Source: DATAEE01 sp963725145 (GTDB lineage Bacteria; Acidobacteriota; Vicinamibacteria; Vicinamibacterales; 2-12-FULL-66-21). Taken from it: DNA of 64,000 bases. A model generated the notes under the pieces. That model was not told the origin of the DNA, did not search any database, and worked only from the letters and a program-made list of their open reading frames with translations. The first letter of the stretch is position 1; every line of letters starts with the position of its first letter. Position numbers and translations under genes: made by a program. Where the stretch lies: the NCBI GenBank assembly GCA_963725145.1, contig CAVRXL010000003.1:124001-188000 (forward strand). The letters are read 5' to 3'. This document shows positions 42,965 to 50,761 of this stretch, piece by piece.

Positions 42965-43010
42965 TGATATGAGTTGAGGTGCCGGGCCTGCATATGACGG
43001 AGTGGTGTAC

Positions 43011-43985
43011 ATGACCCGGTTCCTCACGTGCGGGGCGCTCGCCGCAAGTGTCCTTGGCGTTCTCGGCGCGGTCGAGCGGCAGCAACCCACGTTCAAGGGC
43101 ACGGGCGAGGCGGTCCGTGTATTCGTCACGGTGACGGATCGCGACGGCCGGTTGGTCCCGGCGCTCACGCGCGACGACTTCGAGGTCCGCGACGAGGGAA
43201 AGCCGCAGCCGATCACCCTCTTCGACAACTCCCCTCAACCGATCCGGCTCATCGTCATGCTGGACGTTTCGGGCAGCATGGAAGGCAACCTGCCGCTGCT
43301 GCGCGCCGCCGCGGAACAGCTCTTCGCGCGGCTGCGTCCGGACGATGTCGCGCGCGTCGGCTCGTTCGGCCGCGAGGTCACGATCAGTCCCGCCTTCACG
43401 CGCGACCTGGCCGCGCTGAGAAGTGCGCTGCCCACCGCGATTGCCCCTGATGCGCCCACGCCGCTCTGGCGCGCGATCGACGAGTCCGTGAAGGCATTCG
43501 GCCAGGAGGATGCCGGGCGGCCGGTCGTCCTCGTGCTGAGCGACGGGAAGGACAGCGGGCCGATGTTCGGCCAGGGATTCATCAGCCAGGTCGAGGTGAT
43601 CGACCGCGCGCGCGCCGGCGACGTGATGGTGTACGGCATCGGGATGCGCAGCCGCGGCCGCCGGCCGATGACGCCTGGAATCGGTCCCGGAGGTCTGCAG
43701 GCGGCGCTGACGGCCGATCTGCCCGATCCCGGCCTCGCGCGCGTGGCGGAGGAAACGGGCGGCGGCTTTGCGGAGATTCGCTACGGCGAGGATCTCGGCG
43801 CCGCCTTTGCGCGAGTCGCCGACGAGCTGCACAGCCAGTACCTCATCGGCTTCGAGCCACCCAAGCGCGACGGCAAGGTGCACGACGTCGATGTGCGGGT
43901 CAAGCTGAAGGACATGAAGCCACGCGCGCGCAAGAGCTACGTCGCGCCAGGCGGGAAGAGCTCTTCGTCAGGTCCTTCCGACTAG
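43011..43985 (+). CDS. Secreted VWA-domain protein
   Basis: 324 aa from ATG 43011 (GGAG 8 nt upstream; a GTG nine bases earlier is possible). A signal-peptide-like N-terminus is followed by a short beta domain (VFVTVTDRDGRLVPALTRDDFEVRDEGKPQPITLF) and a von Willebrand A domain with an intact MIDAS, LDVSGSMEG. It ends with YLIGFEPPKRDGKVHDVDVRVK, typical of the acidobacterial VWFA-related (TIGR03436-like) secreted family. Its function is not established; metal-dependent protein-protein contact is the usual role of the fold. The 3' end overlaps the convergent YCII gene by 4 bp. Confidence 0.88.
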   Translation: MTRFLTCGALAASVLGVLGAVERQQPTFKGTGEAVRVFVTVTDRDGRLVPALTRDDFEVRDEGKPQPITLFDNSPQPIRLIVMLDVSGSMEGNLPLLRAAAEQLFARLRPDDVARVGSFGREVTISPAFTRDLAALRSALPTAIAPDAPTPLWRAIDESVKAFGQEDAGRPVVLVLSDGKDSGPMFGQGFISQVEVIDRARAGDVMVYGIGMRSRGRRPMTPGIGPGGLQAALTADLPDPGLARVAEETGGGFAEIRYGEDLGAAFARVADELHSQYLIGFEPPKRDGKVHDVDVRVKLKDMKPRARKSYVAPGGKSSSSGPSD

Positions 43986-44392
43986 CGTCGAGCGCTCGTG
44001 GTGGCGCGATCGAAGCTCGCAGCACCAACGCGCTCCCGAACCGCGCCGATGTCCTGAACGGGCCGGACCTCGACACACCCGGTCTGTGCCCACGGGAACT
44101 GCGATGCGATCCGGACGGCCTCCTCCATGTTGTCGGCCTCGATCAGGTTGAAGCCGCCCAACACTTCTTTCGTCTCGGTGAAGGGCCCATCGACCACTGT
44201 CTGACGGCCGTTCCGGATGCGAATGGACCTGGCGGTTGCCGGGGCCTGAAGCATCTGCGAGTCGAGCAGCTGGCCGTCCTGACGCAGATCGTCCGCCTTC
44301 GCCAGACAGTGACGCATCATCTCGTCGAACTGACCGGGCGGCAGAGCATCGAGCAGCGTGCTGTCGGTATAAATCAACACCATGAACTTCAT
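43982..44392 (-). CDS. YCII/DGPF-domain protein
   Basis: 136 aa from ATG 44392. YCII-like alpha-beta fold typical of PhnB/DGPF proteins: MKFMVLIYTDSTLL, then GQTVVDGPFTETKEVLGGFNLIEADNMEEAVRIAS (as NGRQTVVDGPFTETKE) and a C-terminal GCVEVRPV. These small proteins frequently accompany ECF sigma factors of the SigJ/41 type, but no such partner is adjacent here. The catalytic role is unknown; the conserved His/Asp pair of YciI is not obvious. Confidence 0.88.
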   Translation of the reverse strand: MKFMVLIYTDSTLLDALPPGQFDEMMRHCLAKADDLRQDGQLLDSQMLQAPATARSIRIRNGRQTVVDGPFTETKEVLGGFNLIEADNMEEAVRIASQFPWAQTGCVEVRPVQDIGAVRERVGAASFDRATTSARR

Positions 44393-44409
44393 ACTGGTTC
44401 CTTAGAAAG

Positions 44410-44427
44410 GCAGCCCTAAAGGGCTGC
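44410..44427. repeat. Dispersed palindrome (GCAGCCC-TAAA-GGGCTGC)
   Basis: Seven-base arms around TAAA, followed by GCTACGAAACTC. It has the same arms as the palindrome at 59626-59643 (loop TTCA), 15 kb away, so the two are copies of one element. Confidence 0.85.
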
Positions 44428-44435
44428 GCTACGAA

Positions 44436-44468
44436 ACTCAGAACTCACAACTCACAACTCAGAACTCA
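44436..44468. repeat. 7-bp tandem array, ACTCAGA/ACTCACA
   Basis: Four complete units and a final ACTCA, directly adjoining the palindrome at 44410. The TGA stop codon of the gamma-glutamyltransferase fusion (44468-44466) lies inside the last unit. Confidence 0.9.
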
Positions 44469-47435
44469 ACGTTCCCCCGCCGAAGTCGTGATCGGACGGG
44501 CCGCAACAGCCGCATGCGAGCGACGCGGCTCCGCGCCACCTTCCACCCGCCCGCCATCAACCGTCACCGCGGCCGCATAGCCGTAGCGGACTTCCCCTTT
44601 GCGCCCGATCTTCTGGAAGCGGTGACCTCGCTTCTGCAGATCGTCGAGCACGCTGCGCGGAAAGCGATCCTCGATCTGGATCCGCGCGGCTGTACCTTCG
44701 GGGTCCGCGGGATCGCGGCCGATCAAGAACCGCGGCGCCTCGACGGCGCGCTGCGCCGCCAGCTTCGAATCGAGGACGTTGGCGATGATCGCGTACACCG
44801 ACGGCGTGATCCAGGCGTTACCCGCGGCGGCGACCGCGAGGCGGGATTCCAGTTGACGAGCCTGAAGGCTCGTACCACTCCCCTCGCGGAACACCAGCGT
44901 CGGGACGCTCGTGGAGGACGAGCGCGTGAGCGGCAGGAGCTGACCGTACGCGCCGGGCGACGTGCGGTTCGAGCGAAGATGATTGTTGTACAGAAACCCG
45001 AGTCCTCGAGACACGTAGAAGTTGCCGCCCCAGGTCGACAGCGTTTGCGTAACGGCAATCATGTTTCCGTCGCCGTCCGCGACGGCGAAGGCCGTCGTGC
45101 CGCGACCTATCCGCTCGCCTCGTCCGAAGTCATCCTCTTGATCCTGCCTGAAGCGGGACGCGCGCGCCGGGTCGATCCGCGCGAACAGTTCCGCCGCGTG
45201 GGCGGGGTCGAGGTGGGTCCCGAGCTCGACGGGCCAGTGCGCGGGATCCGCGATCCGGCGGATGCTGTCGCGCGCCTTCCACGCTTCGATCACGTAGTGC
45301 AGGTAGTCGGCGTCCGCCGCGTACCGCGCGTCGTCTCGGGGCTTGTACCGATCGAGGATCTGCAATGTCTCGATGAGCGAGGCGCCGGACGAGACCGGCG
45401 GCGGCGCGGAGTACACGACGTGACCGCGGTACCGGCCCGACAGCGGCGCGCGCTCGATCGCGCGGTACTGCGCGAGGTCCTCATAGGTCAGGATCCCGCC
45501 ATTACCCGCCATGTCGGCCGCGATCTGCTTCGCGATCGCGCCGCGATAGAACGTCGAGCTGTCGGCCGCGATCGCACGCAGCGTCGCGGCGTAGTCGCGG
45601 TTGACGAACCGCTCGCCCGCACGCGGCACCTTGCCGCCAGGCAGATAAATCCGCGCCGCCTCGGGATACTTCTCCAGAAAGCCGCGGCCTTCCGCGACGC
45701 TCGTCGGGAGCGCGGCATCCAGGTCGAACCCTTCCTCCGCGTGGCGGATCGCCGGCGCGACGAGGTCGGCCCACTTCACGCGCCCGCTCGCGAACCGCCG
45801 GAACAGCAGGTCCATGCCGGCGACGACCCCGGGAATGTTCACCGCCGCCGGACCATCGGCGACCAGCCGCCCGTCCCGGAAGATGCGCGCGTTGTCGGTC
45901 GTCGCCCGCGCGGGCGTCTGATCCTTGTAATCGACGACCACGGGCTCCGACATGCCCATGCCTTTCAGAAACAGAACCGCCATCCCGTCGCCGCCGATTC
46001 CGGACGCATCGGGTTCCACGACGCCGAGCGCGAACGAGACCGCGATGGCAGCGTCGACAACGTTTCCACCCCGTTCGAGCGCGAGCGCCCCCGCCTCCGA
46101 CGCCAGCGGGTGGCCGGAGACCACCACCGCCCGTGATGAAACGACCGACGGCTTGATGAGCGGCTGCTCGGCGATCAGACGATCGATGGCGGCTTCGAGA
46201 TCCTGCTCGCTGCGCGCCGAGACGGCCTCTTTCCTGTACCGCTCGCCGAGCGCCCGCCACTCGTCGGCCGGCGCGCCGGTCCGGTAGTACAGATCGCGGA
46301 GCGTCTGCCAGACCCGGTCGAACGCCGCGGTCCAGCTGCCCGCCGCCGGCGCGGGCAGCGAGACCGTTCGGGCGCGCGCGTCAATGTCGCGAATGTCGAG
46401 CGGCGCCGCAACCGACCAGAGGTCGAACGCTTCCGCCGCGAAAAGCGGCGGCGGCTCGACGGCGCTTCGGAGCGGGTTGCCGTTGTAGATCGGTTCGGGA
46501 TCGGGGACCGCGGCGATCAGAATGGTCCGGCCGTCCGGCGACCAGGCGGGAGTACCGCCGTGACGCGACGCGAGGACGGCGCCCGGTGCGGGACGCGTGT
46601 GAATGGCGTCACCCCCCTCGCCTCGAGTGTCGACCGCCGACACCCAGACCGAGCCGAGCCCTTCCCTGACGGCGTAGTAGGCGACTCGTGTGCCGTCCGG
46701 CGACCACCCCGGCCAGTACTCGTCTCCCCGAACGCGCGTGATCCGGAGAGGGTCGCGCCGCTTCGTCGTTTTACCGGGCGCCAGTTCGAGGACCCACACG
46801 TCCAGCTCGCCGTCATCGCTGTCGCGATTGCTGACGAAGGCCAGGCGCGCGCCGTCTGGCGAGACACGCCCCTGGAACTCGTCATCTTCAGGAGTGGAAA
46901 ACCCGTCGAGGGGCCCAGGGCCGATTTCGGAGGGGCCGGTCTTTAGACCGGCCCGATCGGAGACGGCGTAGAGATCCCAATTTCCGTCGTGGCGATGTGA
47001 GAAGACGATCCGGCCATCTCGCGTCCACGATGGCCACCGCTCGTCGCCGGGCAGCGACGTCAGGCGAGTCGGGGTTCCGCCGTTGACCGGCGCCGAGTAG
47101 ATGTCGAAGGTGCCCTCGCGATCCGACGCGTACGCGATGCGGCTCCCGTCGGGCGACCACGCAGGGTCGCGCTCGGCGAATCCGCTCGCGTTGTGAGTGG
47201 AGCTCTTCGTCCCTCGACTGGGCTCGGGACGACCCTGAGCTAGTCGAAGGGTCGAAGAATCGAGGGGTCTGGCGTCGCGGCCGTCGGGCGCGAGCGTCCA
47301 GATGCGATCCAGCCATGAGACGGCGACGCGTTTCCCATCGGGGGACCAGGCCGGCTCGCGCGCGCCCGCGCCGCCGCGCGCCGCACCCTGCGTGAGGAGC
47401 ACTGCCGCCGTGACCGAAAGGAAGAGGCGGCGCAC
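44466..47435 (-). CDS. Tol-type beta-propeller fused to gamma-glutamyltransferase
   Basis: 989 aa from GTG 47435, with signal peptide. The first part (about 25-330) is a WD40/TolB-like propeller with repeated PAWSPDGSRIAY-type blades. A helical linker (about 360-430) leads to a gamma-glutamyltransferase domain (about 435-960). It contains SEAGALALERGGNVVDAAIA, GIGGDGMAVLFL, the predicted autoprocessing Thr in GRGTTAFAVADGDGNMIAVTQT, and FLYNNHL. The reaction would be hydrolysis or transfer of gamma-glutamyl groups (glutathione-type substrates) in the periplasm. Three short palindromic repeats are inserted in frame (47257-47205, 46954-46933, 44873-44856), adding residues such as GRPEPSRG, AGLKTGPS and TSLQAR that interrupt the domains. 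It follows transketolase by 9 bp. Confidence 0.88.
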   Translation of the reverse strand: MRRLFLSVTAAVLLTQGAARGGAGAREPAWSPDGKRVAVSWLDRIWTLAPDGRDARPLDSSTLRLAQGRPEPSRGTKSSTHNASGFAERDPAWSPDGSRIAYASDREGTFDIYSAPVNGGTPTRLTSLPGDERWPSWTRDGRIVFSHRHDGNWDLYAVSDRAGLKTGPSEIGPGPLDGFSTPEDDEFQGRVSPDGARLAFVSNRDSDDGELDVWVLELAPGKTTKRRDPLRITRVRGDEYWPGWSPDGTRVAYYAVREGLGSVWVSAVDTRGEGGDAIHTRPAPGAVLASRHGGTPAWSPDGRTILIAAVPDPEPIYNGNPLRSAVEPPPLFAAEAFDLWSVAAPLDIRDIDARARTVSLPAPAAGSWTAAFDRVWQTLRDLYYRTGAPADEWRALGERYRKEAVSARSEQDLEAAIDRLIAEQPLIKPSVVSSRAVVVSGHPLASEAGALALERGGNVVDAAIAVSFALGVVEPDASGIGGDGMAVLFLKGMGMSEPVVVDYKDQTPARATTDNARIFRDGRLVADGPAAVNIPGVVAGMDLLFRRFASGRVKWADLVAPAIRHAEEGFDLDAALPTSVAEGRGFLEKYPEAARIYLPGGKVPRAGERFVNRDYAATLRAIAADSSTFYRGAIAKQIAADMAGNGGILTYEDLAQYRAIERAPLSGRYRGHVVYSAPPPVSSGASLIETLQILDRYKPRDDARYAADADYLHYVIEAWKARDSIRRIADPAHWPVELGTHLDPAHAAELFARIDPARASRFRQDQEDDFGRGERIGRGTTAFAVADGDGNMIAVTQTLSTWGGNFYVSRGLGFLYNNHLRSNRTSPGAYGQLLPLTRSSSTSVPTLVFREGSGTSLQARQLESRLAVAAAGNAWITPSVYAIIANVLDSKLAAQRAVEAPRFLIGRDPADPEGTAARIQIEDRFPRSVLDDLQKRGHRFQKIGRKGEVRYGYAAAVTVDGGRVEGGAEPRRSHAAVAARPITTSAGER
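44856..44873. repeat. Palindrome inside GGT coding region (ACGAGCCT-GA-AGGCTCGT)
   Basis: Eight-base arms, in frame, encoding TSLQAR on the minus strand. It interrupts the usual FREG...RLAVAAAGNAWI segment of gamma-glutamyltransferases. Confidence 0.85.
46933..46954. repeat. Palindrome inside propeller coding region
   Basis: Nine-base arms (GGGCCGGTC and GACCGGCCC) around TTTA, in frame, encoding RAGLKTGPS in a blade of the Tol-type propeller. The architecture matches the other dispersed palindromes. Confidence 0.85.
47205..47257. repeat. Long imperfect palindrome inside propeller coding region
   Basis: About 53 bp with outer arms CTTCG and CGAAG, CTCGACT and AGTCGAAG, and a GGGCTCGGG/CCTGAGC inner stem. 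It resembles the widely dispersed 'CTGAGC...GTCGAAGG' repeat seen in many soil bacteria. Translated in frame it gives STLRLAQGRPEPSRG between two propeller strands. Confidence 0.8.
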
Positions 47436-47444
47436 GGTGGTGGA

Positions 47445-49319
47445 TCAGGATCGAGTGGCTGCCGTCGCCGTCACCCGCCGGACGGCCGCGACGATCCCGC
47501 GGGCCGAGATACCGAACCGATCGACGAGCTCCTCCGGCTTGCCGCTTCGTGGGATCTCCAGGACGGCGAGCCGGTGGACGTTGATGCCGTCGGGAGCGAC
47601 CGCCTCGCTCACGGCGTCGCCGAGACCGCCGTGGATGTAGTGGTCCTCGACCGTGACGACCGTGCGGTTCGTCTCGCGCGCGGACGCGAGAAGCGTCGAC
47701 GCATCGATCGGCTGAACCGAGTAGGCGTCGATGACGCGGATCGAGACGCCCTCGCGCTTGAGCTCGTCGTGGGCTTTCAGCGCCTCGAAGACGGTGATGC
47801 CGGCCGCGACGACGGTCGCCACGTCCTCCTTGCTCGAACGAAGCGTCTTCGAGCCGCCGACGTGAAAGCGCTCCGACGCGTCGTAGATCACCGGAGTCTT
47901 CGGACGCGACGTCCTGATGTAGACCGGCCCCGGGTGATACGCGGCGAGCGCCACCAGCCGCTCGGCGCTCGTGCCGTCGCACGGATACAGCACCGTGCAG
48001 TTCGGCACGGCGCGCATCATCGCCAGGTCCTCGAGCGCCATCTGCGACGGACCGTCCTCGCCGATCGACACGCCGGCGTGCGAGCCGGCGAGCTTCACGT
48101 TCAGGTTCGAGATGCCCAGCATGCGGATGAAATCGGCTGCGCGCGACAGGAAGCAGGCGAAGGTCGACGGAAACGGAATCGCGCCGCGCGCGGCGAGGCC
48201 CATCGCCGCCCCCACCATGACCTGCTCGGCGATGAACGTCTGATAGAAGCGTTCCGGGTGCGCCTTCTCGAACCGCTCGCTGAAGGTCGAGTTCTTGACG
48301 TCGGCGTCGAGCGCAACGACGCGCGGGTCCGCGCCGAGGGCGGCGAGCGCGGTGCCGTACGCTTCGCGCGTCGCGACGCTGTCGCCGCGCGTGTAGGCCG
48401 GCGGCGGGAGCGACGACGCATCGAAGCGCGGGGCCGGCCGGTCGCTCGCGGCCGGTTTCGGGATGGCGGGAGCCCGCACACCGGGCACGATCTGACGTTC
48501 GAGCTCGGCCACGGCGCGATCCAGTTCTTCGCCTTTCTTGAGCGTCTTGCCGTGCCAGCCGTCCTTGTCCTCTATGAAAGAGACGCCCTTTCCTTTCAGC
48601 GTCTTCGCCACGATCATCGTCGGGCGGTCCTTCGTGCGGCGGGCTTCGGCGTACGCGCGCAACAGCGCCTCGAGATCGTGACCGTCCAGGACGATCGCGT
48701 GCCAGCCGAAGGCGCGCCAGCGCGCCGCGAAGGCCTCGACGCCGTGGCCGATCTGCGTCTCGCGGCTCTGGCCGAGCCGGTTCACATCGGTAATCCCGCA
48801 GAGGTTGTCGAGCCGGTAGTTGCTGGCGACTTCCGCCGCTTCCCAGACCGAGCCTTCGGCGCTCTCGCCGTCGCCGATGAGGACATAGGTCCGGTAGTCG
48901 GAGCCGATTCGCCGCGCGTTCAGCGCGCAGCCGACCGCGGCGCAGATGCCCTGGCCGAGCGAGCCGGTCGCGACGTCGACGAACGGGAGGCGCGGCGTCG
49001 GATGCCCTTCGAGATCCGAGTCGATCGCGCGCAGCTTCATCAGCTCGGCGCGGTCGAAGGCGCCCGCCTCGGCCCACGCGGCATACAACACCGGCGCGGC
49101 GTGCCCTTTCGACAGCACGAAACGATCGGCGTCAGGGTTCTGCGGGTTGCGCGGGTCGAAGCGCATCTCCGCGAAAAACAGCGTGGCCATGATGTCGGCG
49201 GCCGACAGGCAGCTCGTCGGGTGGCCGCTGCCCGCTTCCGTTGTCGATCGAACCGAATCGAGACGGAGCGCGGTGGCGACGTTCCGGAGCGCGTCGAGCG
49301 AAGGCGCGGTGGTGGTCAT
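47445..49319 (-). CDS. tkt: Transketolase
   Basis: Thiamine-diphosphate enzyme of the pentose phosphate/Calvin pathways, 624 aa from ATG 49319. Thiamine and metal site GDGESAEGSVWEAAEVASNYRLDNLCGITDVN, TGSLGQGI, GSGHPTSCLS, and the C-terminal pyrimidine-domain motif GLAARGAIPFPSTFACFL. The frame is open to 49343, but the extra MKPALRDP is translated from a palindrome (49333-49349), so the internal ATG is preferred. The length fits the transketolase/Tkt-like class with fused halves. It heads a unit with the propeller-gamma-glutamyltransferase gene. Confidence 0.95.
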   Translation of the reverse strand: MTTTAPSLDALRNVATALRLDSVRSTTEAGSGHPTSCLSAADIMATLFFAEMRFDPRNPQNPDADRFVLSKGHAAPVLYAAWAEAGAFDRAELMKLRAIDSDLEGHPTPRLPFVDVATGSLGQGICAAVGCALNARRIGSDYRTYVLIGDGESAEGSVWEAAEVASNYRLDNLCGITDVNRLGQSRETQIGHGVEAFAARWRAFGWHAIVLDGHDLEALLRAYAEARRTKDRPTMIVAKTLKGKGVSFIEDKDGWHGKTLKKGEELDRAVAELERQIVPGVRAPAIPKPAASDRPAPRFDASSLPPPAYTRGDSVATREAYGTALAALGADPRVVALDADVKNSTFSERFEKAHPERFYQTFIAEQVMVGAAMGLAARGAIPFPSTFACFLSRAADFIRMLGISNLNVKLAGSHAGVSIGEDGPSQMALEDLAMMRAVPNCTVLYPCDGTSAERLVALAAYHPGPVYIRTSRPKTPVIYDASERFHVGGSKTLRSSKEDVATVVAAGITVFEALKAHDELKREGVSIRVIDAYSVQPIDASTLLASARETNRTVVTVEDHYIHGGLGDAVSEAVAPDGINVHRLAVLEIPRSGKPEELVDRFGISARGIVAAVRRVTATAATRS

Positions 49320-49332
49320 CGGATCTCGGAGG

Positions 49333-49349
49333 GCGGGCTTCATGCCCGC
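49333..49349. repeat. Palindrome at transketolase 5' end (GCGGGC-TTCAT-GCCCGC)
   Basis: Six-base arms, located 14 bp upstream of the preferred transketolase ATG. Its ATG (in TTCAT read backwards) creates a false upstream start codon. Confidence 0.8.
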
Positions 49350-49364
49350 GGATAAGGGTCTATC

Positions 49365-50693
49365 TTATTCCGATCCGGCGTCGAGCAAGGCGAGCGCGAG
49401 CGCGGCTGCGTCGATTCGATGCAGCCGCGATGCCGGCGCGAGCGCCTGGAGCGTCGCTCCCGCTCGCTCGGCGAACATCGGCTCGCCGCAGACGTCGGCG
49501 CCGCGGCGAAGCGTGCGCGCCGCCCGGCAGTTGAGCACGAAGGGCTTCAACGGATGGGCCGGTTCGACGCGATCGAAGAACCCGCCCCCTTTCACGTCCC
49601 AGAGCTCGCGCAGACAGTAGTGCAGGAGCTCAGCCGCGAGCATCTGATATGGCTCGAGGGCCGTCGCCTCGTGCGCGTCCATCAGCGCCTCCGCGAGCCA
49701 GACCTGATCGACAAGCAGGCCGCGCAGGCCCGGATCGTCGCCGACGTGACCCACGCCGTCGCCGGGTCGATAGGTCGCGAGCACGACACGCTCGAGCGAA
49801 GGGATGGCCAGCTCGGTCAAGGCGGGGTCGTCCAGCGCTGCTCCCGCCCGGACCATCGCGGACACCATCCTCGCGTTCGCATCGACGTACAGCGTCGCGT
49901 CGACTTCGGTCGGATCGGCGATGACGCTGGCGGCAAACCCGCCGGCCGGATCCGACAGGGACGTGCTCACGAAGCCGCCGATCCGACGCGCGACCTCGAG
50001 ATACCTGGGCTCGTCGAGCAGGAGGCCGGCGTGCGTGAACAGATCGAGGAGGTCGGCGTTGGCGGCGAGGAGCTTCTCCCGCGCCTGCACCGGCACGAAT
50101 CCGCGCACCGGCTCGCCCCGGACGCCGCCATCGTCCGGATCGATGACGTCCGCCGCGAGCCGGTCGAGCGCGGCGCGCGCCGCATCCTTGTCGTTCGCTA
50201 ACAGGACGCGAATCTCGTCCGAGGCCAGAGATTCTCCGGGTTCTTCAGGTTCTTGGGGTTCTTGGGGTTCTTGAGGTTCTTGCGGTTCTTCGGGTTCTCG
50301 AGCGTGGTTCGCGGCTCGTTCGCATTCTGCGCGCCGTGCGCCCCAGGCGTCAGCGACGCGGCGCAGCAAATCCATGAGTCGCGGCGGCGCCGTCGAGGCG
50401 CCGCCGCCGAACAAGGCGCCTGCCGGCGTCAGGCACGCGACGCTGGGCCACTCGCCGAAACCGTAGCGGTCCGCGAGATCCGGACGGCGCTCGGCGTCAA
50501 CCCGCGCGGCCAGGAACCCGGCGCGCACGAGCGAGGGGACGACGGCATCGTCGTTCAGCGCGCCTCGAAACGCCAGCGAAGGACGCGACCATCGCGTGTC
50601 GAGAAGGAGCAGGATCGGCCGATCCTCCTCGCGTGCGCGGGCGCACGCGTCGCCCCATTCGAGCCAGACGATCGACGTCGCGGACTGCGTCAT
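49365..50693 (-). CDS. YyaL/DUF255-like thioredoxin-fold protein without the CxxC
   Basis: 442 aa from ATG 50693. The N-terminal thioredoxin-like domain (about 1-115) aligns with the DUF255/SPATA20 group (WGDACARAREEDRPILLLLDTRWSRPSLAF), but the usual CHWCH is replaced by RWSRPS, so it cannot act as a redox centre. A (EPQ)n stretch of about 23 residues follows. An alpha/alpha-barrel-like half (about 155-442; REKLLAANADLLDLFTHAGLLLDEPRYLEVARRIGGFV) resembles glycan-processing folds. The function is unknown. Divergent from isocitrate dehydrogenase. Confidence 0.75.
   Translation of the reverse strand: MTQSATSIVWLEWGDACARAREEDRPILLLLDTRWSRPSLAFRGALNDDAVVPSLVRAGFLAARVDAERRPDLADRYGFGEWPSVACLTPAGALFGGGASTAPPRLMDLLRRVADAWGARRAECERAANHAREPEEPQEPQEPQEPQEPEEPGESLASDEIRVLLANDKDAARAALDRLAADVIDPDDGGVRGEPVRGFVPVQAREKLLAANADLLDLFTHAGLLLDEPRYLEVARRIGGFVSTSLSDPAGGFAASVIADPTEVDATLYVDANARMVSAMVRAGAALDDPALTELAIPSLERVVLATYRPGDGVGHVGDDPGLRGLLVDQVWLAEALMDAHEATALEPYQMLAAELLHYCLRELWDVKGGGFFDRVEPAHPLKPFVLNCRAARTLRRGADVCGEPMFAERAGATLQALAPASRLHRIDAAALALALLDAGSE
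50238..50300. repeat. 9-bp tandem array, GGTTCTTNN, inside a gene
   Basis: Seven units in which a GGTTCTT core recurs every 9 bp; on the coding strand it reads as an (E-P-Q/E) tripeptide array within the YyaL-like gene. It is followed within 15 bp by GGTTCG, the core of the 10-bp arrays elsewhere. Confidence 0.9.
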
Positions 50694-50699
50694 CTCACC

Positions 50700-50743
50700 C
50701 TCTGCGTCCTTTGCCTCCTCTGCGTCCTCTGCGTCATCGCGTC
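50700..50743. repeat. 9-bp tandem array, CTCTGCGTC
   Basis: Four units (CTCTGCGTC, CTTTGCCTC, CTCTGCGTC, CTCTGCGTC) and a final ATCGCGTC, filling most of the 68-bp divergent gap between the YyaL-like and isocitrate dehydrogenase genes. Confidence 0.9.
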
Positions 50744-50746
50744 AAT

Positions 50747-50752
50747 TATAAT
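50747..50752 (+). promoter_or_regulatory. TATAAT -10 box for isocitrate dehydrogenase
   Basis: Perfect TATAAT ending 9 bp before the ATG at 50762, so transcription would begin at or within about 3 nt of the start codon. No good -35 is seen because the 9-bp array occupies that position. Confidence 0.55.
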
Positions 50753-50761
50753 GAGGGATTC

